From Ketobacter sp. (lineage in GTDB: Bacteria; Pseudomonadota; Gammaproteobacteria; Pseudomonadales; Ketobacteraceae): 64,000 nucleotides of DNA. Shown here piece by piece: positions 1 through 8,710 of the stretch; within the stretch, counting starts at the first letter, position 1, and each line of letters starts with the position of its first letter. Position numbers and translations under genes: made by a program. The notes under the pieces are model-generated. The model was not told the DNA's origin, searched no databases, and saw only the letters and a list, made by a program, of their open reading frames with translations. The stretch spans positions 62,001 to 126,000 of the forward strand of contig NZ_RCHN01000032.1 in NCBI RefSeq assembly GCF_003671495.1. Reading direction: 5' to 3'.

Positions 1-2
1 AT

Positions 3-845
3 CCCGCCACCGAGCATTTGTTTCTGCGCATGGGGCCCAAGGTGGTGCCCTTGTTGAAGGAAGTCTTCGACGCGTATCTGACCGACTGCGATCTGCAGCA
101 CATTCCCTCCAGCAAGGTATGCCGGCAGCGGCTCTATCCATCCGCAGAGTGGTTTCGCGCCTTCCCCAGGCTGACCGCAAAAGAACTGCCACCGAAAGCC
201 ATCGCCAAGGAAATCAAACGCATGTGCCGCAAGGTGGAATGCTTTGAAGCCGTGTGCCGTGATGCCGGGCTCGATCTGCGCCAGGTGTATGCCACCGCCA
301 TGAAATGCCGGGAATTATTTCTGCAGCCGGGGGGGGAATACGCCTGGTTCTTTGACAGCATGCAGTTGTTGCATCGGGAAGGTTCCTTCCTGTTCTTGCA
401 CGCCGGTGTGGACGACCGCTTTGTGCGCCTGCTTACCCACCGCGATGAAGCCTATTTGAATGACCTGTATCGACGCAAGATCCGCACGGATCTGTTTGGG
501 TTTTATTACGGGCCATTGGCCAACACCATGCGCACCAAGTACCGGGATGTGGACCTGCCCTTGACCGACGACGGGGTGGAAATGGCGGGCCGGTATGGCG
601 TGCATGTGGTAGTGCACGGGCATCGTAATCGTACCTGCGGTCAGTGCATTGCCTTGCGCCAGGGCATGATCCACATCGAAGGGGATATCACACTGGATCG
701 CAACTCCCGACGCAAAGAAGGCTTGCCGGGTGTCGGCATGGGCGTCACTATTATCAGCCCAGAGGGCCGCGTCATTGGTATCAGTAACGATTTTCCCTAC
801 GCCAAGGTTTTTGAGCCGCAGCGTTATCTTCAAGCACCGGAATAG
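3..845 (+). CDS. Metallophosphoesterase family protein (5' end cut by window edge)
   Basis: The frame is open from the first bases of the window, so the N-terminus is missing; the first in-window start-like codon (TTG at 18) is probably internal. The visible 275 or so residues carry phosphoesterase-like motifs: FLHAGVDD, where G-D/H motifs of calcineurin-like phosphatases sit, and VVHGHRN, the typical metal-binding GH motif near the C-terminus. The lost N-terminus would hold the first D-x-H metal motif, so catalytic competence cannot be judged. Its stop is two bases before the start of the amphi-Trp gene, so the two are almost certainly co-transcribed. The substrate is unknown; Ser/Thr phosphatase-like or nucleotide-phosphatase roles are both possible. 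Confidence 0.75.
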   Translation, partial: PATEHLFLRMGPKVVPLLKEVFDAYLTDCDLQHIPSSKVCRQRLYPSAEWFRAFPRLTAKELPPKAIAKEIKRMCRKVECFEAVCRDAGLDLRQVYATAMKCRELFLQPGGEYAWFFDSMQLLHREGSFLFLHAGVDDRFVRLLTHRDEAYLNDLYRRKIRTDLFGFYYGPLANTMRTKYRDVDLPLTDDGVEMAGRYGVHVVVHGHRNRTCGQCIALRQGMIHIEGDITLDRNSRRKEGLPGVGMGVTIISPEGRVIGISNDFPYAKVFEPQRYLQAPE

Positions 846-847
846 GC

Positions 848-1123
848 ATGGCACAGATCAAGAACTCGTTTAAACACGAATCCCTGCAGGATCAGAAAAG
901 CATTCAGGATATTCTCAAGGCCGTTACCAAGGGCATTGCCAAAGGTGAGTTGGTGTTCAGCGATGATGAAGGCGAAATCGTGCTGCAGCCGGAGGGGTTG
1001 CTGGCGCTCAAGGTGAGTGCCCGTCAGGAAGACGGGCAGAACCGCCTGGACATTCGCATCCGCTGGCAGTCCGAGGAGCAGGAGATCCAACGCAAGCCCC
1101 TGGCCGTGAACAAACGCAAATGA
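848..1123 (+). CDS. Amphi-Trp domain-containing protein
   Basis: A small 91-residue protein with no signal peptide or membrane segment. The layout matches the amphi-Trp domain: an N-terminal helical half (QDILKAVTKGIAKGELVFSD), an alternating strand region (GEIVLQPEG) and a final strand LDIRIRWQ that holds the conserved Trp, followed by a basic tail ending KRK. The biochemical function of the family is unknown. It starts directly after the metallophosphoesterase stop codon, so a shared transcript is likely and the two may act together. The family assignment rests on pattern memory, not on a profile search. Confidence 0.7.
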   Translation: MAQIKNSFKHESLQDQKSIQDILKAVTKGIAKGELVFSDDEGEIVLQPEGLLALKVSARQEDGQNRLDIRIRWQSEEQEIQRKPLAVNKRK

Positions 1124-1138
1124 GTGCAGGGCCGGCGC

Positions 1139-2515
1139 TCAGAACTGCACCCCCATCTGCAATGCACCACCGGCGTTGTTCTCACTGAACTGCGCCGCCA
1201 GATCAACGTACACGGCGATGATGTTGAAACCCACACCGGCGGTGAATACATGGTCGTCGTTATCCGCCAGGTTGGTGCGCACCCCACCGCGCAAGCGCAC
1301 GATGCTGGCCACGTCCCATTCCACACCGGCCCCCAGGAACTGAGTGTCTTCTCCCAGAAAATAGGGTTGGTTGCGGGTCAGATCCAGATCCGCGGCCAGG
1401 GTCAGGCCCAGGGGCGCATCCCAGGCCAGGCCCAAACGGGCCTGGGTTTCCACATCAAACTCCGCGGCCTCACCGGTATTGGGTGAGACTTTGGTGCGGT
1501 ACTGGTTGGCGATCAGGTTCTTCACCACCAGGCCCAGGGTCACGCGATCATCCAGAAAGGTGGTGGCGAGACCCAGGTCCAGGTTGAAATCGTCGTCGGT
1601 GTTTTCACTGGCTTCCAGTTCATCCGCCAGGTCGTAGTGTTCATTTTCCAGATCCTGCACGTTGGGCACAGCATAGTAGCTGGTGATGCTCTGCAGCTTG
1701 GGCGTGATGCCCAGGCTCACGTCACGGCCGAAGATCATCACTTCCTTCGAGAGGGACACACCCACTTCCGTCACGGTGACGCCGGCCACCAGCACATCGG
1801 AGGTCAGGTCGTCGGTGGGGTCATGAATACTGCCGTCCCCCAGGTTGACGATGGGTACATCGTCGCAGCCGGCCTGATTGCGCACCGGATCGGCAGCGGC
1901 CAGGGCCAATTCCGCCTGGGAGTTCACCGATTCAAAAAAGGTCAGGTAATCGTCCAGCAGTTGGTTGTCGCATGCTGACACCCGGGGGGAGGTTTCCAGG
2001 GTGGCGTTGGCGTTGACGAACAGGGCCATACCCAGGTTGGTGCCCGGCGCGCTGATGCTGGCGAAGGCCGCACCGTTGATGCGGAACGGTTGGTTGCTGA
2101 GCGCGTCCAGGTCGTCGTTGAGGGCCCGGGAGTTGCTGGTGAAGTCCTGCTTGGCACTGAGGAACTGACTGTCGTTCACGGCGTCTTCCATGGCCACGAT
2201 GGCGTCATCGATCTGATCCAGGTAAGCCTCGTCGTCGATGTCCTGATAGGCGTCAATGGCATCAGGATCGGCAAACGCGGCCAGGCCGAGGTTGGGCAGC
2301 ACAATGTGGAGGTGGTCACTGTCGGGGCCGGAACTGAGCAGGGCAGGGTTGAACAGCGATGCGGTGCCCGGTTGGGCCGAGGCCACGCCGGTGTCACCCA
2401 TGGCCATGGAGCGGGCGTCCAGGGTCATAAAGGGTTGCGCCGACGCGGACAGGGGCAGCAGGGCGGCCGCCAGAAGGCTGGAGGAAAGCAGGATGGTGCG
2501 GGGTGTTAACTGCAT
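1139..2515 (-). CDS. TraF-like (TraF_2 family) outer-membrane beta-barrel protein
   Basis: A protein of about 458 residues with a signal peptide ([26 protein letters not shown]). The mature start, with MTLDARSMAMGDTGVASA and SLFNPALL, is typical of the FadL/TraF_2-like barrel family that databases often label conjugal transfer protein TraF. The C-terminus alternates hydrophobic and polar residues and ends in an aromatic residue (GVQF), as expected for an outer-membrane barrel. There are no conjugation genes nearby, so a conjugative role is unlikely; transport or surface function for hydrophobic compounds is a guess. The start at 2515 is preferred over the upstream ATG at 2536 because a GGA lies 8 bases ahead of it and the signal peptide then begins at residue 1. 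Confidence 0.72.
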   Translation of the reverse strand: MQLTPRTILLSSSLLAAALLPLSASAQPFMTLDARSMAMGDTGVASAQPGTASLFNPALLSSGPDSDHLHIVLPNLGLAAFADPDAIDAYQDIDDEAYLDQIDDAIVAMEDAVNDSQFLSAKQDFTSNSRALNDDLDALSNQPFRINGAAFASISAPGTNLGMALFVNANATLETSPRVSACDNQLLDDYLTFFESVNSQAELALAAADPVRNQAGCDDVPIVNLGDGSIHDPTDDLTSDVLVAGVTVTEVGVSLSKEVMIFGRDVSLGITPKLQSITSYYAVPNVQDLENEHYDLADELEASENTDDDFNLDLGLATTFLDDRVTLGLVVKNLIANQYRTKVSPNTGEAAEFDVETQARLGLAWDAPLGLTLAADLDLTRNQPYFLGEDTQFLGAGVEWDVASIVRLRGGVRTNLADNDDHVFTAGVGFNIIAVYVDLAAQFSENNAGGALQMGVQF

Positions 2516-2596
2516 GGTAAAGATCCGTTTTATCATTCAATGGAAAAGAATCACCTGACCCGCGCGCTGGTCGGGATCGGGTGTGCGATGGGTGGA

Positions 2597-3226
2597 TTAC
2601 TGATGGGGGGCGCCCAGGGCCATGTCCACCTGTTTCATGCGCTCATCCACAATGCGCTGCACGTCCTTGGCCTGTTCGATCAGGTCCGGGATTTCCGTGA
2701 TGGGAATGGTGGTGGGCACCGGCAGGGTCTGTTCCAGTCCCTCGCCGTTGGCCAGGGGGTTGTTCTCCACGATGGAATTGGTGTTGCGGATGCGGCCGAA
2801 GGCGGTGTCGATCTGCTCTTCACTCAGACCCTGCAGCACGTTGGCATCGGGGTCGGTGCGCACCACCATATTAAGGGTGTTGCGGTTGGGCAGTTCACTG
2901 AACTGCCAGACGCCATCTTCATCCTGCCAGCGGTAATAAATGTTGTTCTGGCGCTGGATGTCCAATACCGCCAGCTGTTCCCGGGTCAGTTGATCCGGTT
3001 GCTGAAAGGCGTCGCTGTCCCCTGACCACTGTATCCAGGGCTGGCCGTTGTCGTTGCTGCTGATCAGATCTTCGGCGTCCTCGAGACTGGGAGCAGAAAA
3101 CTCCAGGCTGGGGATCATATCCTTGATCTGCAGCAGCTTGTGCATACCGTCCGGGCCCATCAGCAGATAGGGTCCGGCCAGGCCAAACACCACTAAAAAC
3201 ATCACCAATTTGATCACAAACTTCAT
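2597..3226 (-). CDS. DUF4124 domain-containing membrane-anchored protein
   Basis: A protein of 209 residues. The N-terminus (KFVIKLVMFLVVFGLAGPYLL) is one hydrophobic segment that may be a signal anchor. Residues around 95-115 read YYRWQDEDGVWQFSELP, the characteristic DUF4124 signature, usually found in exported proteins of unknown function. The C-terminal third is acidic and Gln-rich. The start at 3226 is chosen because the frame opens at 3469 without a signal peptide, while this ATG has a GGAGGAG purine run about 14-19 bases upstream and leads straight into the hydrophobic segment. It lies downstream of, and divergent from, the yajQ-like gene. Function unknown. Confidence 0.65.
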   Translation of the reverse strand: MKFVIKLVMFLVVFGLAGPYLLMGPDGMHKLLQIKDMIPSLEFSAPSLEDAEDLISSNDNGQPWIQWSGDSDAFQQPDQLTREQLAVLDIQRQNNIYYRWQDEDGVWQFSELPNRNTLNMVVRTDPDANVLQGLSEEQIDTAFGRIRNTNSIVENNPLANGEGLEQTLPVPTTIPITEIPDLIEQAKDVQRIVDERMKQVDMALGAPHQ

Positions 3227-3341
3227 GAACCGGGGCCGCTCCTCCAGATGAGCCAATCTCCTGAGTATAGCCCCATTACAACCTACACAGGCTGCGTGCG
3301 ATGGATTACTATGTGGCAAATTGCACGTTTTGAGGAAAATC

Positions 3342-3824
3342 ATGCCTTCTTTCGACATTGTTTCTGAACTGAATATGCACGAAGTGGACAACGCGGTGGA
3401 CCAGGCCAAACGGGAACTGGGCACCCGTTTTGACTTCAAGGGCACCAAGTGCGCGTTTGAGCAGGACAAGAATGTGGTGACCCTGATCGGGGATGCGGAC
3501 TTTCACCTGCGCCAGTTGCAGGACATCCTGGAAAACAAATTGATCAAACGTGGCATCGATATTGTGTGCATGGATGCGGCGGACCCGGAAATCAATCTGG
3601 CCGAGGCGCGCCAGAAAGTGACCCTGCGGGAGGGGCTGAACTCCGACCAGGCGAAAAAGCTGGTGAAGATGATCAAGGACAAGAAGATGAAGGTGCAGGC
3701 CTCCATTCAAGGGGAAAAAGTGCGGGTCACCGGCAAGAAACGGGATGACCTGCAGGAGGTCATTGCCATGTTGCGGGGGGCGGATTTTGAGATGCCCCTG
3801 CAGTTCGATAACTTCCGGGACTGA
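3342..3824 (+). CDS. yajQ: YajQ family nucleotide-binding protein
   Basis: 160 residues, the usual length for YajQ/UPF0234. It begins PSFDIVSELNMHEVDNAVDQ and contains RFDFKGT near residue 30, both hallmarks of the family, and ends with DNFRD. Some YajQ homologues bind cyclic di-GMP and act as co-regulators; whether this one does is not visible from sequence. The ATG at 3342 follows a TGAGGAA ribosome-binding site; the upstream TTG at 3321 would add seven residues not seen in the family. Soluble and cytoplasmic, with no obvious operon partner. Confidence 0.92.
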   Translation: MPSFDIVSELNMHEVDNAVDQAKRELGTRFDFKGTKCAFEQDKNVVTLIGDADFHLRQLQDILENKLIKRGIDIVCMDAADPEINLAEARQKVTLREGLNSDQAKKLVKMIKDKKMKVQASIQGEKVRVTGKKRDDLQEVIAMLRGADFEMPLQFDNFRD

Positions 3825-3849
3825 TGCGGTGGCGGTGCGAGGCCGCCCC

Positions 3850-5172
3850 TCAGGCTACCGATTGCCGGGCCGCCGCCACCCGGCTCTTCAAGGGGAAGTG
3901 GCAGGTGAAAACGCTGCCTTCCCCCAACTCACTGAAAATTTCCAGCTTGGCATTGTGGTGAATGAGCACGTGCTTGACGATGGCCAGGCCCAGGCCGGTA
4001 CCACCGGTTTTGCTGTGCCGGCTCTGGTCTGCCCGATAGAACCGTTCGGTTAACCGCGGCAGGTGCTGGGGATCAATGCCGTCGCCGTCGTCCTCCACTT
4101 CCATGTAGACCCCGTTCTCATCCTCGTACCAACGCAGGCTGATGTTGCTGCCGGCGGGCGTGTATTTGATGGCGTTGATCACCAGGTTGGAAAACGCGCT
4201 GCGCAATTCCTCCTCGTCGCCGTTGATGTCCAGCTCGTCATTGAGCTCCAGGGTGATGTTGTGCTGCTTGCTGTCGTTCATGGCCTGGGCGTCGTTGAAA
4301 ATGCGCTTGAGCAGGCCCGGTACGCCCACCGGTTTCATCACGTGCTGGCTGCGATCGGTTTCCAGTCGCGATAACAGCAGCAGGTCATTCACCAGGGCCT
4401 CCATGCGCAGGGCCTGTTCGTTCATGCGGTTCAGGCCTCGGCTCAGGTGGGGGTGGTCTTCCTGCAGGGTATCCATAAAGGTTTCCAGATAGCCCTTGAT
4501 CACCGTCAGCGGGGTGCGCAATTCGTGGGACACGTTGGCCACAAAATCCTGCCGCATCTGTTCCAGGTTATGTACCCGGGTGACGTCCCGGGCCACAATC
4601 AGCCGTTCGCCTTCCCCGAACACGGTGATCTGGAATTGCAGGAACACCCCGGCCTGCTGCGCCGAGGGGATTTCCAGCGGCCGTTGGTAATTACGGGATT
4701 CAAAGTAGCGGATGAAGCGCGGGTCCCGCAGCAGGTTGGTGAGGGCCTGGCCGCGATCGGTTTTCAGTTTGAAGCCCAGCAGGTGGGTGCCGGCGTCGTT
4801 CCACCACTCCAGGTTGCCCTGGGGGTCCACCACCACCACTGCATCCTGAATGGCGTTGGTGGATTGCTGGGCGCGGATGATGATGTTGTGCAGATTGCTG
4901 ATCTGGTTTTTGAAGACCCTGTTCTGCTGGTAGAGGTTGTCGAAAATCATGCCCCAAAGACCGGTGCTTTCCGGTGGGTCTGAGGTGTCGTCCGAGGCCA
5001 GCCAGCGGGCCAGGTCACGGGTTCGGATCAGCATCCACAGGCAGTAGGGCACGCTCACCAGGGCCACGCCCACCCCGGGGTAACCCAGGGTCCAGCCGCC
5101 GATGGCGCCTATGATGACCAGAATGATGAACTGGTTAAGCTCAATGTTCCATTCTTTAAACACGCGCTGCAC
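3850..5172 (-). CDS. phoR: Phosphate regulon sensor histidine kinase PhoR
   Basis: 440 residues, normal for PhoR. Two hydrophobic segments (about residues 13-30 and 33-49) give a membrane hairpin with almost no periplasmic loop, as in E. coli PhoR. A PAS domain follows (about 104-195, with DAVVVVDPQGNLEWWNDA). The dimerisation/phosphoacceptor motif VSHELRTPL places the phosphorylated His at 216. The ATPase domain has an N box around Asn333 (NLVINAIKYTP) and G boxes EDDGDGID and GGTGLGLAIV. It lies 99 bases downstream of phoB on the same strand. Together they respond to phosphate limitation through the Pst/PhoU system, which is not in the window. Confidence 0.93.
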   Translation of the reverse strand: MQRVFKEWNIELNQFIILVIIGAIGGWTLGYPGVGVALVSVPYCLWMLIRTRDLARWLASDDTSDPPESTGLWGMIFDNLYQQNRVFKNQISNLHNIIIRAQQSTNAIQDAVVVVDPQGNLEWWNDAGTHLLGFKLKTDRGQALTNLLRDPRFIRYFESRNYQRPLEIPSAQQAGVFLQFQITVFGEGERLIVARDVTRVHNLEQMRQDFVANVSHELRTPLTVIKGYLETFMDTLQEDHPHLSRGLNRMNEQALRMEALVNDLLLLSRLETDRSQHVMKPVGVPGLLKRIFNDAQAMNDSKQHNITLELNDELDINGDEEELRSAFSNLVINAIKYTPAGSNISLRWYEDENGVYMEVEDDGDGIDPQHLPRLTERFYRADQSRHSKTGGTGLGLAIVKHVLIHHNAKLEIFSELGEGSVFTCHFPLKSRVAAARQSVA

Positions 5173-5271
5173 CCTGGTTTACTGATTCAGGAGAATACTA
5201 CTTTACACTAGTAGCAAAACGGTTGCGCTGTGACAATGAATCTCGCCACTCGGGCTAGCGGGCTGATTTTC

Positions 5272-5961
5272 CTAGAATTTGGTTGAAAATCGATAACCGG
5301 TGCCGCGAACCGTCTGTACCAGATGGTCGTACTTGTGGGGGGCCAGAGCCTTGCGCAGGCGGCGGATGTGAACATCTACTGTGCGGTCTTCCACATACAC
5401 GTTGCCACCCCACACCTGATCCAGCAGCTGGGCCCGGGAATAGGCACGATCCTGGTGGGTCATGAAAAACTCCAGCAGGCGGTATTCCGTGGGGCCCATC
5501 TCCACCGGGCGTTCATCGGCGGTAATGCGATGACTGATGGGGTCCAGCGCCAGGCCTTCCACCAGGATGGCCTTGTTCTGGTCGCCCTTGGTGCGGCGCA
5601 ATACGGCGTTGATGCGGGAGATCAACTCCCGGGTGGAAAACGGCTTGGTGATGTAGTCGTCGGCACCGGCATCCAGTCCCTGGATCTTGTTGTCTTCTTC
5701 ACTTTTGGCGGTGAGCATGATGACCGGGATTTCGCTGGTGGCTTCATCCCGTTTCAGGCGGCGGGCCAGTTCGATGCCGCTGACGCCGGGCAACATCCAG
5801 TCCAGCAGGACCAGATCCGGACGTTCATCCACGATCATGCCGTGGGCAACCTGCCCGTTTTCCGCCTCCATCCACTGAAAGCCGGCCAGCTCCAGTGCCA
5901 CGGAGATCATTTCGCGAATGGCTTCTTCGTCATCAACGATCAGAATTTTTGCGTCGGCCAT
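5272..5961 (-). CDS. phoB: Phosphate regulon response regulator PhoB
   Basis: 229 residues, the standard PhoB length. The receiver domain starts [11 protein letters not shown] with the acidic pocket at Asp10/Asp11 and the phosphoacceptor Asp54 in [10 protein letters not shown]. The C-terminal OmpR/PhoB winged helix holds [31 protein letters not shown], close to known PhoB proteins, and ends GTGYRFS. It is the first gene of a phoB-phoR unit. A Pho box sits about 50 bases upstream (6013-6030), so positive autoregulation is likely. Confidence 0.95.
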   Translation of the reverse strand: MADAKILIVDDEEAIREMISVALELAGFQWMEAENGQVAHGMIVDERPDLVLLDWMLPGVSGIELARRLKRDEATSEIPVIMLTAKSEEDNKIQGLDAGADDYITKPFSTRELISRINAVLRRTKGDQNKAILVEGLALDPISHRITADERPVEMGPTEYRLLEFFMTHQDRAYSRAQLLDQVWGGNVYVEDRTVDVHIRRLRKALAPHKYDHLVQTVRGTGYRFSTKF

Positions 5962-6012
5962 GATTAAACTGTTCCACTGCCCAATAGGTACCGCACATTT
6001 AAGTAGGTCAAT

Positions 6013-6030
6013 GTTACAGAAAAATGACCG
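6013..6030 (-). promoter_or_regulatory. Pho box upstream of phoB
   Basis: Read on the minus strand, toward phoB, the site is CGGTCAT, four bases (TTTT), then CTGTAAC. The consensus is two CTGTCAY-type repeats separated by a 4-bp A/T spacer, so each half has about one mismatch and the spacer is exactly right. It lies 52-69 bases ahead of the phoB start codon, where a PhoB-activated promoter would place it. Confidence 0.72.
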
Positions 6031-6037
6031 TTATGGG

Positions 6038-6931
6038 TCAAGACAGGCTGTAATGCAGGAAGATGCCCGCAAAAATCACCGCACCCACCCAATGATTGTG
6101 CAAAAAGGCACGGAAGCAGGCATCCCGATCCCGCTGGCGGCTCTGCCACAGTTGCCAGGTCCACAGCAGCACGGCCGCCAGCAGGCCGGCGTAATACCAA
6201 AGGCTGAAATCCAGGCGGCTGCCCAACAGCACCAGGGCCAGCAGCGCTGTGCCGTTGAGCACGCCCACCATGGTCAGGTCCAGGTCGCCGAACAGAATGG
6301 CGGTGGATTTGATGCCCGCCTTGAGATCGTCCTCCCGGTCCACCATGGCGTACAGGGTGTCATAGGCCATGGTCCAGGCCACGGTGGCCAGGTAAATCAG
6401 CCAGGCGTGTTCCGGCACGGTTTCACTCACTGCCGCGAACGCCATGGGAACCGCCCAGGCAAAGGCCGCTCCCAGCACCAGCTGCGGCAGATAGGTGTGA
6501 CGTTTCATGTAGGGATAGGTGCAGGCCAGCAGCAGGCCCCCCACCGACAGCAGGATGGTGAAGGTGTTGGTGAAGAGCACCAGGGTGAAGGCCAGGGCCC
6601 CGATGACAGCGGCGACAGCGAGCGCTTCCTTACCGCTGATGCGGCCGGTGGCGAGGGGGCGGCTGGCCGTGCGGGTGACATGGCCGTCGAAGTCCCGGTC
6701 CGCGTAATCGTTGATGATGCAGCCCCCGGTGCGGGTCAGGAACACCCCGGCCATGAAGATGAAAATCAGTTGAAAGCTGGGGTTGCCCTCCGCGGCCACC
6801 CACAACGCCCACAGGGTGGGCCACAACAGCAGGTAAATGCCGATGGGGCGATCCAGGCGGCCCAGGGCAATGAAATCCGGCAGGCGCCGCAGTCGGGAGT
6901 TGGAAAGCTGGAGTTCTTTTAGAGTGGCCAC
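6038..6931 (-). CDS. ubiA: 4-hydroxybenzoate octaprenyltransferase UbiA
   Basis: 297 residues with about eight to nine hydrophobic segments. The first prenyl-diphosphate Asp motif is NDYADRDFD with VTRTASRPLA following, and the second is DREDDLKAGIKSTAILFGD, both diagnostic of UbiA. It attaches the polyprenyl tail to 4-hydroxybenzoate in ubiquinone synthesis at the inner membrane. It directly follows ubiC (18 bases), which makes its substrate, so the pair forms one pathway unit. Confidence 0.95.
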   Translation of the reverse strand: MATLKELQLSNSRLRRLPDFIALGRLDRPIGIYLLLWPTLWALWVAAEGNPSFQLIFIFMAGVFLTRTGGCIINDYADRDFDGHVTRTASRPLATGRISGKEALAVAAVIGALAFTLVLFTNTFTILLSVGGLLLACTYPYMKRHTYLPQLVLGAAFAWAVPMAFAAVSETVPEHAWLIYLATVAWTMAYDTLYAMVDREDDLKAGIKSTAILFGDLDLTMVGVLNGTALLALVLLGSRLDFSLWYYAGLLAAVLLWTWQLWQSRQRDRDACFRAFLHNHWVGAVIFAGIFLHYSLS

Positions 6932-6949
6932 GGTTGCTCCTGGACCCGA

Positions 6950-7513
6950 TTACAAATACATGGGACATGCATGAAGGAAGTACTCACTTACAAGCAATGG
7001 TTTGTCATACAGAAAGAATAGCGACTGCCGGCCCCAAAGGATGCCCTGGCCGGCCAATTCCCGGCTGACCCGGCCCGCGTCCAGCCGATACACCGAGATG
7101 GGGCCCCGACGCACGTGGGGGTGGTTGAACAGTACCGCACCCAGGGGTTTGGTGCCAAGCCGGGTCAGGGCCTTGGCAGGCCCCTGCAGGGTGTCAGTGG
7201 GGATCAGGGTGCGGGCAAATACCCAGGGTTGCTCATGGCACAGCAGCGCCACTTCCCGCAGAAAGGGCCAACTGCGTTGCTCCAGGCCCAGGGCTTCTCG
7301 CTCCTGATCCGTGGCCTGCTGGTGGCCCTGGCGCAGCAGCCGTACCCGAAATTCACCGCCGCTGGCCCGGATCAGGCGCTGGGTGAGGGAGCCCCGGTCC
7401 AGCAGCCAGGGGCGCAACCGGCGCGGTACCTGGTATGGGGGTGTCCGGCCCCCGCCCCCCAGATACAGGGCCTGATCCTGCAGGATCGCCGGAAGAAAGT
7501 GCTGGTTTGCCAT
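6950..7513 (-). CDS. ubiC: Chorismate--pyruvate lyase UbiC
   Basis: 187 residues, soluble. The protein begins with WLLDRGSLTQRLIRASGGEFRV-type sequence (split around residues 34-56) and has EVALLCHEQPWVFARTLIP and LGTKPLGAVLF, both typical of the chorismate lyase fold. It converts chorismate to 4-hydroxybenzoate and pyruvate, the first committed step of ubiquinone synthesis. It is divergent from the rubredoxin gene (165 bases between starts) and 18 bases ahead of ubiA. Confidence 0.9.
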   Translation of the reverse strand: MANQHFLPAILQDQALYLGGGGRTPPYQVPRRLRPWLLDRGSLTQRLIRASGGEFRVRLLRQGHQQATDQEREALGLEQRSWPFLREVALLCHEQPWVFARTLIPTDTLQGPAKALTRLGTKPLGAVLFNHPHVRRGPISVYRLDAGRVSRELAGQGILWGRQSLFFLYDKPLLVSEYFLHACPMYL

Positions 7514-7678
7514 AAGGTGTTGAAACTATTAACGGAGTTGCTCGTTATTGTAGCGAAAGAGCCGCCGGAATGCTGTCAGAACTGGCCGCCAATTGAGCTG
7601 GGTGACTTGCTTTTTTGAGGTTTCGCACGTAATTTCCCCCTTCCTTACAGAGGTTGTGATAGTGAAAAGGTGTAGAAC

Positions 7679-7843
7679 ATGAAGAAATACGAATGCATCG
7701 TATGCGGCTATATCTACGATGAGGCCGAGGGCTGGCCGGAAGACGGTATTGCCGCCGGTACCAAGTGGGAAGACATTCCCGACGACTGGGTCTGCCCCGA
7801 CTGCGGCGTGACCAAAGAAGATTTCGAGTTAATGGAAGACTGA
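7679..7843 (+). CDS. Rubredoxin
   Basis: A 54-residue protein starting at the ATG at 7679. It has the two iron-binding knuckles [13 protein letters not shown] and [13 protein letters not shown], so all four Cys ligands (CxxCGY and CPxCG) are present, and [11 protein letters not shown] between them. This is the AlkG2/RubA-type single-domain rubredoxin that carries electrons to alkane hydroxylases. A partner alkB or rubredoxin reductase is not adjacent. The AlkB-family hydroxylase at 57.8 kb has its own ferredoxin-type reductase. The location next to ubiC is common in alkane-degrading gammaproteobacteria, from memory. Confidence 0.95.
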   Translation: MKKYECIVCGYIYDEAEGWPEDGIAAGTKWEDIPDDWVCPDCGVTKEDFELMED

Positions 7844-7863
7844 GATCGCTCTGTTCTTTCGCT

Positions 7864-7885
7864 GAAGCCGGCTTCGGTCGGCTTT
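7864..7885 (+). terminator. UUCG-loop hairpin after rubredoxin
   Basis: A 9-bp stem (with two G-U pairs) closes on a C(TTCG)G tetraloop, 21 bases after the rubredoxin stop codon. The tract that follows is only weakly T-rich, so it may work as an inefficient or Rho-assisted terminator, or as an RNA-stabilising end. Confidence 0.5.
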
Positions 7886-8464
7886 CGCACCCCACACTCC
7901 CTCCGTTCCTGTACACCGCTTCCTGTACACCGCTGCAACACCCCCCCACATCTCCCCGCGCCCCAAGCGCAACGTTAGCCGCGGGTACTGGGTTGCGCCT
8001 GTTTCCCGACGTTTGTCGAAATTTCACACAATTTGACTGCTGGACGGCAGCGCATCCCGGTGTGCTCCAGCCTGTTGTTTTTATTGGCATTCTGCCATGA
8101 CCATTTAGTCAAAAAGATTGATTTTTGTTCTATTTGAGTAAAAAACACACAGATTGGGAAATCCACTTAGTTACCATCGGTAGCAGGGTCGGTAACGGTG
8201 ATCGCCCTCGATAGATCAAAAGCATTGGGGTGTTGGCCAACCTTAGCGCGCAGCGTTCTAACCAGTGTTACCAAGTGTAAAAACTGTGACCTGGCTCACG
8301 CCTACTAGTTGAATTGGTACTAAAAACACCTTCACTAACAACCAATTACGGAATCGAAGCCCCCTAATCCGCTTCAGGTCGCCGGAAGTTTGGCGCGGGT
8401 GACAGGGTAAAGACCGTGATGTTGGCTTGATACGATTTTTAATAACTGTCCCTGAGTGTGTTGT

Positions 8465-8514
8465 TACGGTCTGTAATTTATGTAACGGTGTGTAATTGTG
8501 GCGCTATCTATAAC
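8465..8514 (+). promoter_or_regulatory. Candidate activator-dependent promoter with tandem direct repeat
   Basis: Two copies of a CGGTSTGTAATT-like element begin 19 bp apart (8465-8479 and 8484-8498). They are followed by TATAAC at 8509-8514, whose -35 position falls inside the second copy with no -35 consensus of its own. That arrangement is typical of a promoter driven by an activator bound to tandem sites. The CDS starts about 200 bases downstream. Confidence 0.4.
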
Positions 8515-8710
8515 CATCTGTATTTTATCGGTTTTTTTCAATTGGGCCCCTCAGGCTCCGGTGGTCGCCCCGGTCCGCCCTGCGCGCCTGGGGCAGGCAT
8601 AACCATTGCTCTTATCTTCAATGCCATAGCCATGGCCAAAGGAATAACAATCAAAGGAAGCGTTCGTACAGGTATTTCCCTGTGTGTGTGATTAATCGGA
8701 GATAACAACA

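Larger units (their letters stand above)
7844..8710 (+). other. 867-bp intergenic stretch between rubredoxin and the S15-like hydrolase
   Basis: No convincing gene is seen. An open frame at 8458-8691 has low-complexity Gly/Pro content, no ribosome-binding site and no family resemblance. The stretch holds a UUCG-loop hairpin just after rubredoxin (7864-7885), then AT-richer DNA, a pair of direct repeats at 8465-8498 and a -10-like TATAAC at 8509-8514. It probably serves as a long regulatory leader for the hydrolase gene. Confidence 0.5.

Noticed and set aside
1139-2515. Conjugation system suggested by the TraF label
   Set aside because: No other transfer gene is present; the family name is historical and the protein looks like an outer-membrane barrel.
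8458-8691. 77-codon open frame in the leader of the hydrolase gene
   Set aside because: No ribosome-binding site, no recognisable fold, and it overlaps the candidate promoter elements. A leader peptide cannot be fully excluded.
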